A DNA stretch of 18,482 nucleotides from CAYQTO01 sp964420455 (GCA_964420455.1 CAYQTO010000065.1:1-18482); one strand, 5' to 3'. Numbered from the stretch's first letter, positions 1 to 7,633 are shown. Numbers and translations: made by a program. The notes: generated by a model from the letters alone, not told the origin.

Positions 1-1022
1 CCCATCTCCGGCTTCCCCTCGTGCTGTTCCAGGCTCGGGAAGTCGAGCACCTCGCGGACCGACCGCATCGCCTCGTTTCCCTCGTAGAATTGGGGCGCCA
101 TCGACAACAGGCCGTTGAGCGCCCCCACCGTCATTCCCACGAAGAAGAGGTACATCACCACCTCGCCGGGAGTCACCCGGCCCCAGATGATCAGGAGGCC
201 GCCAAAGGTGACGACGATGATGCTCACCAACTGGGAGGTGGCCCAGATTTGCGAGTGAAGGATGTTGGTGATCCAGTCGGTGCGGATGGCGACATCGCGA
301 ACGTTGCCGAGGCGTCGGTCGATCCTCTCGAGGTCGTGGTGCTCGGTGGCGTGCGCCCGGGAAAGCGTCAGCATGCCGAGCATCTGACTGACCTCCGCGT
401 TCAGCTTTTCCTGCTCGAGGCGCAACGCGTGGTAACGCTCCTCGAGCCGACGCCGCATGAAGGCGACGATCATTACCGTGAGGGGAACGAAGCCGCCGAG
501 AACCGCGATGAAGTAGGGCTCGCGGATGAGGATGATGGCCGAGGCGATGAGCGCCGTCGCCACCATGATGATCAGCGGGTCCACGAAGACCTGGCTGAGG
601 CGGTCGAGCTTCTCGACGTCCTGCATGACCTTGCTGTGGAGGCGGCCGGACTCGGCGCGGTCGTGGTAGGTGAAGCTCAGTTGCTGGATGCGCGAGCAAA
701 GGCGCGACCGCATCCGCAGCGCCACCTCGCGCCGGATCCGGCTGTAAATCAGGATATACAGCGGATGGACGGTGATGTTTACCATTATGAGGGCCACCAT
801 GCCCAGAAGGCAAATGGCGAGGCCGGCGAAGTCACGGCGCGGGACCGTGACGTCGAGGATGAAAGCCGTATAGGCGGGAATGGCGAGGACCGGCGTGTGC
901 TTGACCAGCGCGAGGGTCAGCGCGAGGGCGACCCGCCAGCGCGCGAAGGCGAACTCCCGGGCGTAACCCACCAGAGGGGCCCGTTCGACAAGGTAATCCA
1001 GAAAACCGCGCGAGGAAGCCAT
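1..1022 (-). CDS. ABC exporter, transmembrane domain (partial, 3' end outside window)
   Basis: This is the N-terminal 340 residues of an ABC-type exporter of the MsbA/MdlB half-transporter class; the ATPase domain would lie beyond the left edge. I read it directly on the minus strand from the ATG at 1022. It is open to position 1. Hydrophobic segments lie near residues 31-55, 66-92, 148-166, 170-189, 264-280 and 286-306, as in type-1 exporter membrane domains. The stretch around 104-140 (R-x-R-L-C-S ... L-S-F-T-Y-H-D-R-A-E-S-G-R-L ... D-V-E) matches the usual first cytoplasmic-loop pattern (L-F...F-F...G-x-x-x-S...D). No Shine-Dalgarno is visible before the ATG. The gene lies 26 nt after the cyclic-nucleotide-binding gene and is probably co-transcribed with it. 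Substrate (lipid, peptide or drug) cannot be told. A full ATPase domain downstream is inferred, not seen. Confidence 0.85.
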   Translation of the reverse strand, partial: MASSRGFLDYLVERAPLVGYAREFAFARWRVALALTLALVKHTPVLAIPAYTAFILDVTVPRRDFAGLAICLLGMVALIMVNITVHPLYILIYSRIRREVALRMRSRLCSRIQQLSFTYHDRAESGRLHSKVMQDVEKLDRLSQVFVDPLIIMVATALIASAIILIREPYFIAVLGGFVPLTVMIVAFMRRRLEERYHALRLEQEKLNAEVSQMLGMLTLSRAHATEHHDLERIDRRLGNVRDVAIRTDWITNILHSQIWATSQLVSIIVVTFGGLLIIWGRVTPGEVVMYLFFVGMTVGALNGLLSMAPQFYEGNEAMRSVREVLDFPSLEQHEGKPEM

Positions 1023-1048
1023 GGGGGAAGCGGGGAGGCCGCAGGACC

Positions 1049-1531
1049 TCAGTAGTGACGGAACCGCATCATGTTGAGCACGCGGCGGTTCATCAGCCGC
1101 AGCCGCTCGGACAGGACCGAATTCATGTTCTTCATGAACTGGTACCCCCAATCGGGGTGATGGTCGAGGAACTGACGGAGGAAAGCGCCGGGGATGCGGA
1201 CGAATTCGCCCGCCTCCAACGCGATCACGCTGGCCGACCGCGGGCTGCCGTCCACCATCGACATCTCGCCGATGATGTCGCCGCTCCCCAGCCGGGTGAT
1301 GGGGACCTCAAAGTAAGGGCTGATGGACTCGACCTGAACGGCGACCCGCCCGCGCAGCAGCAGCATCAGCGAGTCGTCGTTCTCCCCCTCCTCGATGATG
1401 GTCTGGCCCCGGTAACACGATCCGCGTTCGGCCTGCTCCGCGATCGAATTCAGCGCCTCCTCCGGCAGGTTTCGAAAGAGCCGCAATCCACGAATTTCGT
1501 GAACAAGATCCGTTCGCTGGTCTGAACTCAT
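1049..1531 (-). CDS. Stand-alone cyclic nucleotide-binding domain protein
   Basis: A 160-aa protein made almost wholly of one cNMP-binding (Crp/PKA-type) beta-barrel, about residues 15-135. The phosphate-binding cassette is visible at 88-101: G-E-M-S-M-V-D-G-S-P-R-S-A-S, with the Glu and Arg that usually contact the cyclic nucleotide. There is no C-terminal helix-turn-helix, so it is not a Crp-type transcription factor. The C-terminal tail (136-160) is basic and Met-rich and probably helical. The ATG at 1531 has a good ribosome site (AAGGA, 7 nt spacing on the minus strand). It sits directly upstream of the ABC exporter gene with a 26-nt gap, so it may sense cNMP for that transporter or act through partner proteins. 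That role is inference; the ligand (cAMP, cGMP or none) is unknown. Confidence 0.85.
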   Translation of the reverse strand: MSSDQRTDLVHEIRGLRLFRNLPEEALNSIAEQAERGSCYRGQTIIEEGENDDSLMLLLRGRVAVQVESISPYFEVPITRLGSGDIIGEMSMVDGSPRSASVIALEAGEFVRIPGAFLRQFLDHHPDWGYQFMKNMNSVLSERLRLMNRRVLNMMRFRHY

Positions 1532-1603
1532 GAGGTCGTCCTTGAGTTAATCACAGGATAACCAACGTTGCCCGCCGCACAAGGAGAGACTTGGTCCGAT
1601 GGC

Positions 1604-3196
1604 TCAATTGCCGGGACTCCCCGGCGGGGGTCCGTCGAAGAGGAAGATCAGGCTCTCGCCGTTCTGCCCCTCGCCCCATTCCCCGATGGGGATGCGTTCA
1701 AGGTACAGCGACCATTCCGCATTCCCCCAGAAACCTTTTCGGTTTTGCACCAAATGGGCGTCGTAGGGAGGATCCGTGTCGAACCGCTGGCCACCTGTCA
1801 GCAGCCCCCACTCCTCGAGGAGGGGAAACACGGCGGACTGCATGGCCATCGGGCGCACCCGCGATCCCGGCCTCAGGAGGATGTTGAGGTCGTCAATGAC
1901 CTGCGGCCGCAGCGCCGTCATCCAGTAGGTCTGCTCGAAGGGAAACATGTTCATGTTTTCCGAAAGCACCTTCGTGGGCAGGTTGTAATGGTCGATCGAC
2001 GGCACCCGCAGCGCATTCACTCCGAGCGCCACCAGCATCACCCCGCCCCCAACCAGCCAGTGCGGGATGAGCGAACGGATCCCCCCAAGCCTCCGATGAA
2101 ACGCCGGCCCAAGAACCCTCGCCACCAGCAGGCAGGCAGGGGCAAACAGGGGGAGGAACAACCGCACGCCATCGTACTTCGGCGCGTTGGGGAGGCTCGA
2201 GGCGAAGAAAGGCCCCAGCACCGCAAGAAGGAGCAGGAGCGAGGCGGGGTCGATCCGCCTTCGCCAGCCCGCACGCAGAAGAAGCAGCCCCGCCGCAGCC
2301 CAAAACAGCGCAAGGTGCACGATCGGGGTGGTCACGTGGATCATGACCAGCGGATACGTCACCGGCGCCGGGTCGCCGATGAAGTTGCGGCGCTCGCCGA
2401 GGAACCACACGCCCTGATGGGCGTGCTCGAGGACAAACCGGAGATAGCCCTGGAGGTGCCCGAGCGGATCGGCCCACATCCACGGCCAGACGAGGAAGGC
2501 GACAAGGAGGGCAAGGGGGAGCAGGGCGAGGCTCGCGAGGTCGGTTCGGGAGGGAGCACGCCGGCCCGCCAGCGGGCGCCGGGCCACCAGCCAGGCAACA
2601 ACCGCCACCGCAAGGATGAGCCCGTTGACCTTCGTTGCAAGGGCGAGCCCCAGCGCCCCCGCAAGCAACAACCGCCAACGCCAACGCCGCAAGTCTCCCA
2701 GCGCCGCCCACAGGACGAGCATCGTCATCAGCACGAAAACTGATTCCGTGGCGGCGAGTTGGGCATGGCCGGTAACCCGCGGAAGCGAGAGGTACAGCGC
2801 GGGAGCGGTCCATCCCCCCGCGCGCCCACCCAACCGGAGGCCCAGGAAGAAAAGCATCGTGACCGTCCCCCCGAAGGCTGCCGCGGGAATCACCCGGAGC
2901 GCTGCCAGCCGCCCCCACCCCTCGGGCGGGGCCCAAGCCAGCGACAAGGCCCCCAGCCATTTCACCATCGGCGGAAGTTCGTTGATCGATTCCCATCCTT
3001 CGCGGAGGGATTCCTCCGAAAGGGCGCCGACCGGATCACCGGCCGCCGCGCCGGCCCAGGTCGCGGCATCCTCAAAGGTCGGGTAGTAATACGCTTCGTC
3101 CCAGGAAAGGCCCGGCCCCCCCCAGGTGGGCACGGCCCCGATCCACGTGACCAGGCTCACGGCGAGAAAAACAAACGCTGCGGTCAGCACCTTCAT
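1604..3196 (-). CDS. GT39/ArnT-like membrane glycosyltransferase (PMT_2 type)
   Basis: A 530-aa polytopic membrane protein of the dolichyl/polyprenyl-phosphate-sugar glycosyltransferase class (GT-C fold; PMT, ArnT and relatives). These enzymes move a sugar from a lipid carrier to protein or lipid on the outer face of the membrane. After the first helix (about 4-24) comes S-W-D-E-A-Y-Y-Y, holding the acidic pair (Asp33-Glu34) typical of the family's first loop. Further on, N-E-L-P-P-M-V-K-W-L resembles the H-P-P-L-x-K motif of PMT/ArnT proteins. About ten more hydrophobic segments follow. I chose the ATG at 3196 over longer in-frame extensions because it has GGAGG 8 nt upstream and leads straight into a signal-anchor helix. 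It ends 72 nt before the next minus-strand gene. Acceptor and donor sugar are unknown. Confidence 0.8.
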   Translation of the reverse strand: MKVLTAAFVFLAVSLVTWIGAVPTWGGPGLSWDEAYYYPTFEDAATWAGAAAGDPVGALSEESLREGWESINELPPMVKWLGALSLAWAPPEGWGRLAALRVIPAAAFGGTVTMLFFLGLRLGGRAGGWTAPALYLSLPRVTGHAQLAATESVFVLMTMLVLWAALGDLRRWRWRLLLAGALGLALATKVNGLILAVAVVAWLVARRPLAGRRAPSRTDLASLALLPLALLVAFLVWPWMWADPLGHLQGYLRFVLEHAHQGVWFLGERRNFIGDPAPVTYPLVMIHVTTPIVHLALFWAAAGLLLLRAGWRRRIDPASLLLLLAVLGPFFASSLPNAPKYDGVRLFLPLFAPACLLVARVLGPAFHRRLGGIRSLIPHWLVGGGVMLVALGVNALRVPSIDHYNLPTKVLSENMNMFPFEQTYWMTALRPQVIDDLNILLRPGSRVRPMAMQSAVFPLLEEWGLLTGGQRFDTDPPYDAHLVQNRKGFWGNAEWSLYLERIPIGEWGEGQNGESLIFLFDGPPPGSPGN

Positions 3197-3280
3197 CCGT
3201 CCGCCCTCCGGGCAGTTTCGCGTCCGCCCATGTGGACGAATCCCTGCCCCGCGGCGAGCCCAAACCGCCTCCTTATCGGC

Positions 3281-3336
3281 TTGACAGCCCCGGGCACCGT
3301 CCAAACGCTCACGTGTCCCTCCGGCACCTGCCGGAG
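3281..3336 (+). promoter_or_regulatory. Possible secG promoter -35 box and leader hairpin
   Basis: In the 166-bp divergent gap between the GT39 gene and secG there is a perfect TTGACA at 3281-3286. The matching -10 region (about 3304-3309, AACGCT) is poor, so the promoter call is tentative. Just downstream lies a perfect 7-bp inverted repeat with a 4-nt loop (CTCCGGC 3319-3325, GCCGGAG 3330-3336). It would fold in the 5' leader of secG about 27 nt before the start codon. No T-run follows it, so it does not look like a terminator. Confidence 0.3.
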
Positions 3337-3362
3337 ACCTCTATTCACCCACGGATTCCTTC

Positions 3363-3758
3363 ATGACGTTTACCTCGCTTGCCCTTTGGATTCTTGGCCT
3401 CGCTTACCTGATTTGCTGCCTTTGGCTTATCATCGTCGTTCTCCTGCAGGAAGGGAAGTCCGGCGGCCTGACGCAGGCCGACACGACGGCGCAATCCCCC
3501 GAGGCGCTGACCGGTGCCTTCGGTGCAGGCGGTGCCCAGAAGGGCCTCTACCGCACGACCGCGGTCACGGCCACGATCTTTGCCGCGCTGGCCCTTACGT
3601 TGACGATCATCGGCAGCCGGCGCGACCTTGAGGGGGGTGTTCTGGACCTGCCGCCAGACCAGCCTGCCAGCGCCGTTGCCCCCGACGTCACCACCGACCA
3701 GCCCCTCGTCCCCGAAAACACCACCCCCGCCGAGACCGACACCGTCCCCGCGGAGTAA
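3363..3758 (+). CDS. secG: Preprotein translocase subunit SecG
   Basis: A 131-aa SecG, the small accessory subunit of the SecYEG channel in the inner membrane. It shows the family layout: helix one (about 5-27), the conserved cytosolic stretch L-L-Q-E-G-K-S-G-G-L (27-36), a Gly-rich F-G-A-G-G segment (53-57), and helix two (about 66-84). SecG proteins are often 75-110 aa; here the extra length is a C-terminal tail of about 45 residues rich in Pro, Thr, Asp and Glu after the second helix. By SecG topology this tail would lie outside the cytoplasm. The ribosome site before the ATG is weak. It heads a plus-strand block and is followed 31 nt later by a TPR membrane protein. Confidence 0.9.
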   Translation: MTFTSLALWILGLAYLICCLWLIIVVLLQEGKSGGLTQADTTAQSPEALTGAFGAGGAQKGLYRTTAVTATIFAALALTLTIIGSRRDLEGGVLDLPPDQPASAVAPDVTTDQPLVPENTTPAETDTVPAE

Positions 3759-3789
3759 CCCGCAAGGGCCGCCTGCCACCGCCCCGCGC

Positions 3790-4557
3790 ATGCTTGCCCT
3801 CCTGGTCCCCATCTTCTTCACCGCGTTCCTCGTCGTCTGGACTTGGGCGATCGTCGATTCGCTCCGTGGCGAGCGCGACTACCTCTGGGTCGTCCTCCTC
3901 GCCTTTCTCCCTCCCCTCGGTGTGCCCCTCTATGGATTGAACTTCCTCGTGCTCGGCGACGAACGAAACGGCCTGACGGCGGTGAAACGCCGCCATGCCG
4001 CGGAGAAGCGCATCCGCGAGCTGCGCGCGGCCATCGCCGAGCATCCGATCCTTGGCCAGCGCGAGGAACTCGCCCGCGCCCTCTTCGACCTTGGGCGCTA
4101 CGAGGAAGCGCTCGCCGAACTGAAACACCTCCTCGACTACGACCCGGAAGACCCCCGCGTCCAGTACCTCACGGCGCAGGCCCTGGAACGCACCGGCCGC
4201 ACGGATGCGGCCCTTGCCCACTACGACTATATCCTCGAGGAGGCGCCGTCCTTCGGTTCCTGGCGAGCCGCGATCGATTACTCCTCCCTCCTCTACCAGC
4301 AGGGCGACCTGGACAAGGCCCGCGCCGTGCTCAAGCGCGTTCACAGGGAATACGCCATCCCCGAGGTCAGCTACCGTTTGGCTCACGTCCTCGCCGACCA
4401 GGACGACGGCAACGCGGCGGCCCAGCTGCTCGATGAATTGATCCGGAGCTTTGAGGAATCGCCAACCTTCAACCTCAGCCGCGACCGGCCGTGGATCCAG
4501 AGGGCGCGTCAGCTCCGTGCACGACTGGCCTCAATATCGCCCAAACCTTCCCCATGA
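3790..4557 (+). CDS. Membrane-anchored TPR protein with PLDc_N-like head
   Basis: A 255-aa protein of unknown role. Residues about 4-22 and 31-55 are two membrane helices. The pattern W-A-I-V-D-S-L-R ... L-P-P-L-G-V-P-L-Y resembles the PLDc_N segment (the two-helix N-terminus of cardiolipin synthases), but no HKD phospholipase domain follows. Instead residues about 75-230 are helical repeats of TPR type: G-R-Y-E-E-A-L-A-E-L-K ... D-P-E-D-P, then G-R-T-D-A-A-L-A-H-Y-D, then G-D-L-D-K-A-R-A-V-L. The repeats should face the cytoplasm and bind a partner protein. The ATG at 3790 is chosen because the PLDc_N pattern begins right there; upstream sequence in this frame lies over secG. No clear Shine-Dalgarno is seen. 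Its stop codon overlaps the next start (ATGA), implying coupled translation. Confidence 0.75.
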   Translation: MLALLVPIFFTAFLVVWTWAIVDSLRGERDYLWVVLLAFLPPLGVPLYGLNFLVLGDERNGLTAVKRRHAAEKRIRELRAAIAEHPILGQREELARALFDLGRYEEALAELKHLLDYDPEDPRVQYLTAQALERTGRTDAALAHYDYILEEAPSFGSWRAAIDYSSLLYQQGDLDKARAVLKRVHREYAIPEVSYRLAHVLADQDDGNAAAQLLDELIRSFEESPTFNLSRDRPWIQRARQLRARLASISPKPSP

Positions 4558-4970
4558 GACGTCCTGCCCGCGGCCAGGTTTTTCTCGGCCTCTTCTTTCT
4601 CCTTTATATCTCCAACGCCGTCTTCTCCCATTACGTGGGGGTGGAGTACTTGAGGACCGCGCGCGAGATCAAGGCGGCGGAGCAGCTCGGGGCGGACCCC
4701 AACACGGTGGAGGTCTCCGGCGGCCAGCGCGGCCGCGGTGGCCTGCTCATCTTCGCCAACGCCCCGCTCTTTATAACCCTTGGCCTGATCGTCCGGGGCG
4801 AGGACCCCTCCGCCGGCCTTGGCTACTGGGCCGCCCTTCTCCTCGGCGCCACCTATCTCCCGCTCTTCCTTTCCGCCTGCCTGTTTTTCCTCGTTTACGC
4901 TCCCAGCCATCCGCATACATTTCCCGGTGTCGAATGGAACGACGGCACCGGCCCACCGGAGGACGACTAA
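4554..4970 (+). CDS. Hypothetical three-helix membrane protein
   Basis: A 138-aa protein I do not recognise. It has three probable membrane helices (about 9-26, 62-80 and 90-115), a charged loop between the first two (31-61, containing V-E-Y-L-R-T-A-R-E-I-K-A-A-E) and a short acidic tail. The start ATG at 4554 overlaps the TGA of the TPR gene by four bases. Its TAA overlaps the start of the YgfZ-like gene by one base (TAATG), so the three are very likely one translationally coupled unit. No catalytic motif is visible. Confidence 0.7.
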   Translation: MRRPARGQVFLGLFFLLYISNAVFSHYVGVEYLRTAREIKAAEQLGADPNTVEVSGGQRGRGGLLIFANAPLFITLGLIVRGEDPSAGLGYWAALLLGATYLPLFLSACLFFLVYAPSHPHTFPGVEWNDGTGPPEDD

Positions 4971-6040
4971 TGGACCAGGAAACAACGAGCGAAACGCGTC
5001 GCCTCGCGCTCGACGCCCGCCACGCCGCCCACGGCGCTCAGAACATGGGCGTCTGCGGCTGGAAGGTCCCCGCCCATTTCGGCGACCCCGAGGCCGAATA
5101 CAAGGCCCTGTGCGAAGGCGTCGGCCTTCTCGATGCCGGCTTCCTTGCCGTCGTGCGCGCTACTGGCGCCGACCACGTGGACTATCTTAATCGGCGCCTC
5201 AGCCAACGCGTGATCGAGTCCGAGCCCGGCACCGTGCTGCGAGCCAACCAGCTCTCCGGCGAAGGGCGCATGGAGGCGGACCTCGAGGTCCTCCGCATCG
5301 CCGAAACGGAAAGCCTCCTTATCGCCCCGCCCGCCATCCCCGGCGACATGCTCCAGGCCCTCGCCGATAAGTATGTCTTCACCGAGGAAGCCACCTTTAC
5401 CGACGAGTCCCGCACGTGGGGATGCCTCGCCCTTGTAGGGCCGAGGCGCGCAGCGGTTCTGGAGGCCGCGGGCCTGCCGGACCCCGGCGAGGGCGGCCTC
5501 CGACAGAAGCACGACGCGGTGGTTTTCGCCTCGAGCTTCTTTCCCGAAACGACTCTTGTCCTCGTTCCCCGGGAACAGCTTGAGAGCGAGCATGGACGCC
5601 TGAAGGGGGAAGTGCAACAGCTCGGCGGGAGTCTCGTCGGGTTTCTGGCCTTCGATACGCGGCGGGTGGAAGCAGGGATCCCTTGGTGGGGCATCGACCT
5701 CGGCCCCAGCTCGATCCCCCTGGAGGCGGACCTGATGAACGCGATCCACACGAACAAGGGCTGTTATCCCGGCCAGGAGACGATCGCCAAGATCCTCAAT
5801 CTGGGCCACCCCGCCCGCAAACTGGTGGGGATCGTCTGGGACACGGAGGATCCGTTGCCCGGAGGAACTGCCCTCTTTTTGGGTGATCGGGAAGTCGGAC
5901 GCCTGACAAGCTCCACGTATTCGCCTCGGACTGGCAAGGCGATCGGGCTTGCCATGGTGCGCTGGGCCCAGCGCGAGCCCGGGATCCGCCTCAAGGCCGA
6001 AGCGGTCGAAGGGGTCACCTGCCCCCTACCGTTCGAATAA
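4970..6040 (+). CDS. YgfZ/GcvT-like folate-binding protein
   Basis: A 356-aa member of the YgfZ (IbaG/COG0354) branch of the aminomethyltransferase fold. The diagnostic K-G-C-Y-P-G-Q-E is at 263-270; this K-G-C-[YF]-x-G-Q-E signature separates YgfZ proteins from true GcvT. YgfZ proteins bind folate and help maintain or repair certain Fe-S enzymes and tRNA-modifying enzymes; they do not replace T-protein of glycine cleavage. No gcvH or gcvP genes lie nearby, which agrees. The ATG at 4970 is favoured because GGAGGA sits 6 nt upstream, although the frame stays open further upstream. It overlaps the previous stop by one base. It is the last gene of the block that begins with secG or the TPR gene. 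Confidence 0.85.
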   Translation: MDQETTSETRRLALDARHAAHGAQNMGVCGWKVPAHFGDPEAEYKALCEGVGLLDAGFLAVVRATGADHVDYLNRRLSQRVIESEPGTVLRANQLSGEGRMEADLEVLRIAETESLLIAPPAIPGDMLQALADKYVFTEEATFTDESRTWGCLALVGPRRAAVLEAAGLPDPGEGGLRQKHDAVVFASSFFPETTLVLVPREQLESEHGRLKGEVQQLGGSLVGFLAFDTRRVEAGIPWWGIDLGPSSIPLEADLMNAIHTNKGCYPGQETIAKILNLGHPARKLVGIVWDTEDPLPGGTALFLGDREVGRLTSSTYSPRTGKAIGLAMVRWAQREPGIRLKAEAVEGVTCPLPFE

Positions 6041-6253
6041 CTTTCCTAGACCCAGCTATCTGCTTCCCGCCCGTGGAGAGCATCCCGCCGGTGTCAAACC
6101 TCCGAGGGGCTCGCCCGCCCTCAAACAGCATTGTCGAATTTTGATTCCCGTCCGCCGTCACCATTTTTTCTTGGCTGGGCGCGAACTTTGCCCTTAACTC
6201 CCTTCAGAGGCGTCCATCACCGACTCTTTCGATACCGGGAAGGTGACCCAACA

Positions 6254-6454
6254 ATGGAACAGGCAAACGTTCAGGAACTCGTCGAGGAGGCTCTGGAGAA
6301 CGCCATCGAGGCGTTGGATCTGGTCGCCACCGACAAGACGTTGGATCGCCGGCTCCGGGAGGTTCAGGACCACTGCAATCGTGCGCTGGTCGAGCTGCGT
6401 GGATATGGACACGACGTCGCTTCCGAGGGTTGGAACGTAGACAGGTGGGAATGA
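6254..6454 (+). CDS. Small acidic helical protein, unknown
   Basis: A 66-aa protein with a good ribosome site (AAGGTGA, 7 nt before the ATG). It is acidic and should form two amphipathic helices: residues 1-24 (V-Q-E-L-V-E-E-A-L-E-N-A-I-E-A-L) and 28-50 (L-D-R-R-L-R-E-V-Q-D-H-C-N-R-A-L-V-E-L). There is one Cys and no membrane segment or signal peptide. The 213-bp gap before it holds no other gene; a weak promoter could lie at about 6171-6199 (TTGGCT, 17 nt, TTAACT). It converges on the NrnA gene. I cannot assign a function. The clear start site and coding-like composition argue that it is real. Confidence 0.6.
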   Translation: MEQANVQELVEEALENAIEALDLVATDKTLDRRLREVQDHCNRALVELRGYGHDVASEGWNVDRWE

Positions 6455-6497
6455 TCCCCGCCGCCGCGGAAATCCTCACGCAACGGACCGCCGCCTG

Positions 6498-7505
6498 TTA
6501 GCGTCCATTACTCCCCAAGCAGCTTTGCACTTCCCGTCGCACTGCCTCCAGGACGCGCTCCCGCCCCGCCTCGAAGCTCCCCGCCCTCACCACAGCACCC
6601 GCCGCATTGTAGTGGCCTCCGCCACCGAGCGACTCCGCCACCCGGCTGCAATCGATTCCGCCCTTCCCACGCAGGCCCGCACGGGTAGACCCGTCCTCCA
6701 TCTCATGAAAAAGGCACGAGATTCCCACACCACGGATGCCGCGGATATCGCTCGCGAGCCCTTCCGGCTCGGCGCTCTCCCCCCCGCAGTCCCGGTAATC
6801 GCTCTGCCGCAGCTCGCTCCAGACAAAGAACCCATCGAATTCGTAGGTCAGGCGGCCGTAGGCCCGGGCGGTCATCGCCAGTTCCCCTGGGTTTCGTTCC
6901 TCGTAAATCGCCTGACTCACGCGCTCGAGCCGGACCCCCGCGGCAAGGAGTTCAGACGCGATCCGAAACGCCTTTGGCGTCGTGTTCGAGTAGCGGAACG
7001 ATCCCGTGTCGGTCATGATCGAGACGTAGATTGCCTCCGCGATGGGTCGCGTCAGGGAGACGTTCAGCTCGCGGAGGAGCGTATGAATCTGCTCGCCGAC
7101 GGCACACGCCCCGAGATCGATCCAATTCGCCTCCGCAAAGCGGGAGTTGGTCTGGTGGTGATCGATGTTAAGGGTGCTGCCGCAGGGGACAAATCCTCCG
7201 CCGACCCGTTCCAGCGATCCACAATCCACGAATACCGTCAGGTCCGGGGTCCATTCGGGAACGCGGGTCCGAATGCGGTCCACCCCCTCAAGAAAGGACC
7301 ACTTTCCGTTGACCGGTGTCACATTGTATCCGGCCACGGTCTTGCCGAGAGATTCGAGCCCGTGAATCAGGGCGACCGCGGATCCGAGGCAGTCGCCATC
7401 GGGACGGAGGTGGCTGACGACCAGAATGGATTCCGCCGACCGCAGCAGGGAAGCGGCGTCTTGGGCGGTGACGGCGGTGTCAGAGGAGGCGGCGGATCGG
7501 GACAA
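6498..7505 (-). CDS. nrnA: DHH/DHHA1 phosphoesterase, NrnA type (oligoribonuclease/pAp phosphatase)
   Basis: A 335-aa two-domain DHH phosphoesterase. Members of the NrnA branch degrade 2-5 nt RNA fragments and dephosphorylate pAp to AMP, using two metal ions. Visible motifs: H-L-R-P-D-G-D (32-38), Asp93 in V-F-V-D-C-G, D-H-H at 115-117, M-T-D-T-G-S-F-R-Y with Asp166, and the substrate-binding G-G-G-G-H-Y-N-A-A-G of DHHA1 at 294-303. The reading frame starts with TTG at 7505, 9 nt after a strong AGGAAGG; an ATG just upstream (7511) is in another frame. It lies 128 nt downstream of the type III polyketide synthase on the same strand. Recombination-linked RecJ is the main alternative, but length and motif set fit NrnA better. 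Confidence 0.85.
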   Translation of the reverse strand: MSRSAASSDTAVTAQDAASLLRSAESILVVSHLRPDGDCLGSAVALIHGLESLGKTVAGYNVTPVNGKWSFLEGVDRIRTRVPEWTPDLTVFVDCGSLERVGGGFVPCGSTLNIDHHQTNSRFAEANWIDLGACAVGEQIHTLLRELNVSLTRPIAEAIYVSIMTDTGSFRYSNTTPKAFRIASELLAAGVRLERVSQAIYEERNPGELAMTARAYGRLTYEFDGFFVWSELRQSDYRDCGGESAEPEGLASDIRGIRGVGISCLFHEMEDGSTRAGLRGKGGIDCSRVAESLGGGGHYNAAGAVVRAGSFEAGRERVLEAVRREVQSCLGSNGR

Positions 7506-7516
7506 GGAGTCATGCC

Positions 7517-7563
7517 TTCCTGAGTGAGGAATGCCTAACCCGGCACGTGTCTGCCGAAGGTTA
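7517..7563 (-). promoter_or_regulatory. Inverted repeats in the nrnA leader
   Basis: The gap upstream of nrnA holds two possible hairpins. The outer one is TAACC-CGGCA (7536-7545) pairing with TGCCG-AA-GGTTA (7552-7563), ten base pairs with a 2-nt bulge and a 6-nt loop. The inner one is TTCCT (7517-7521) with AGGAA (7527-7531); on the minus strand its second arm is the nrnA Shine-Dalgarno itself. The first could end transcription from the type III PKS gene or be a leader element, but no clear U-run follows. Confidence 0.3.
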
Positions 7564-7633
7564 AGCGTGTACTGTCCCGCATGCGCACGGTCCCGTCAAT
7601 GGCGAATTGGCAAGCGGACGGCCAAGGGAGGTG

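Noticed and set aside
21..1055. Plus-strand open frame of 344 aa opposite the ABC exporter
   Set aside because: His/Asp/Glu-rich, no fold-like pattern; the minus strand reads as an exporter membrane domain.
1568..2743. Long plus-strand open frame (391 aa) opposite the glycosyltransferase
   Set aside because: Composition is Arg/Pro/His/Gln-rich low complexity, typical of an antisense frame in GC-rich DNA; the minus strand has clear GT39 motifs and membrane helices.
4970..6040. Glycine-cleavage T-protein (gcvT)
   Set aside because: The K-G-C-Y-P-G-Q-E signature marks YgfZ, and no other glycine-cleavage genes are present.
6041..6253. Possible terminator or small RNA in the 213-bp gap after the YgfZ-like gene
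   Set aside because: A GAGGG/CCCTC repeat (6104-6108, 6118-6122) and a T-run at about 6164-6169 exist but are about 40 nt apart and do not form a standard terminator.
6455..6497. Bidirectional terminator between the convergent 66-aa gene and nrnA
   Set aside because: The 43-nt gap is GC-rich but has no convincing stem with a T-run on either strand.
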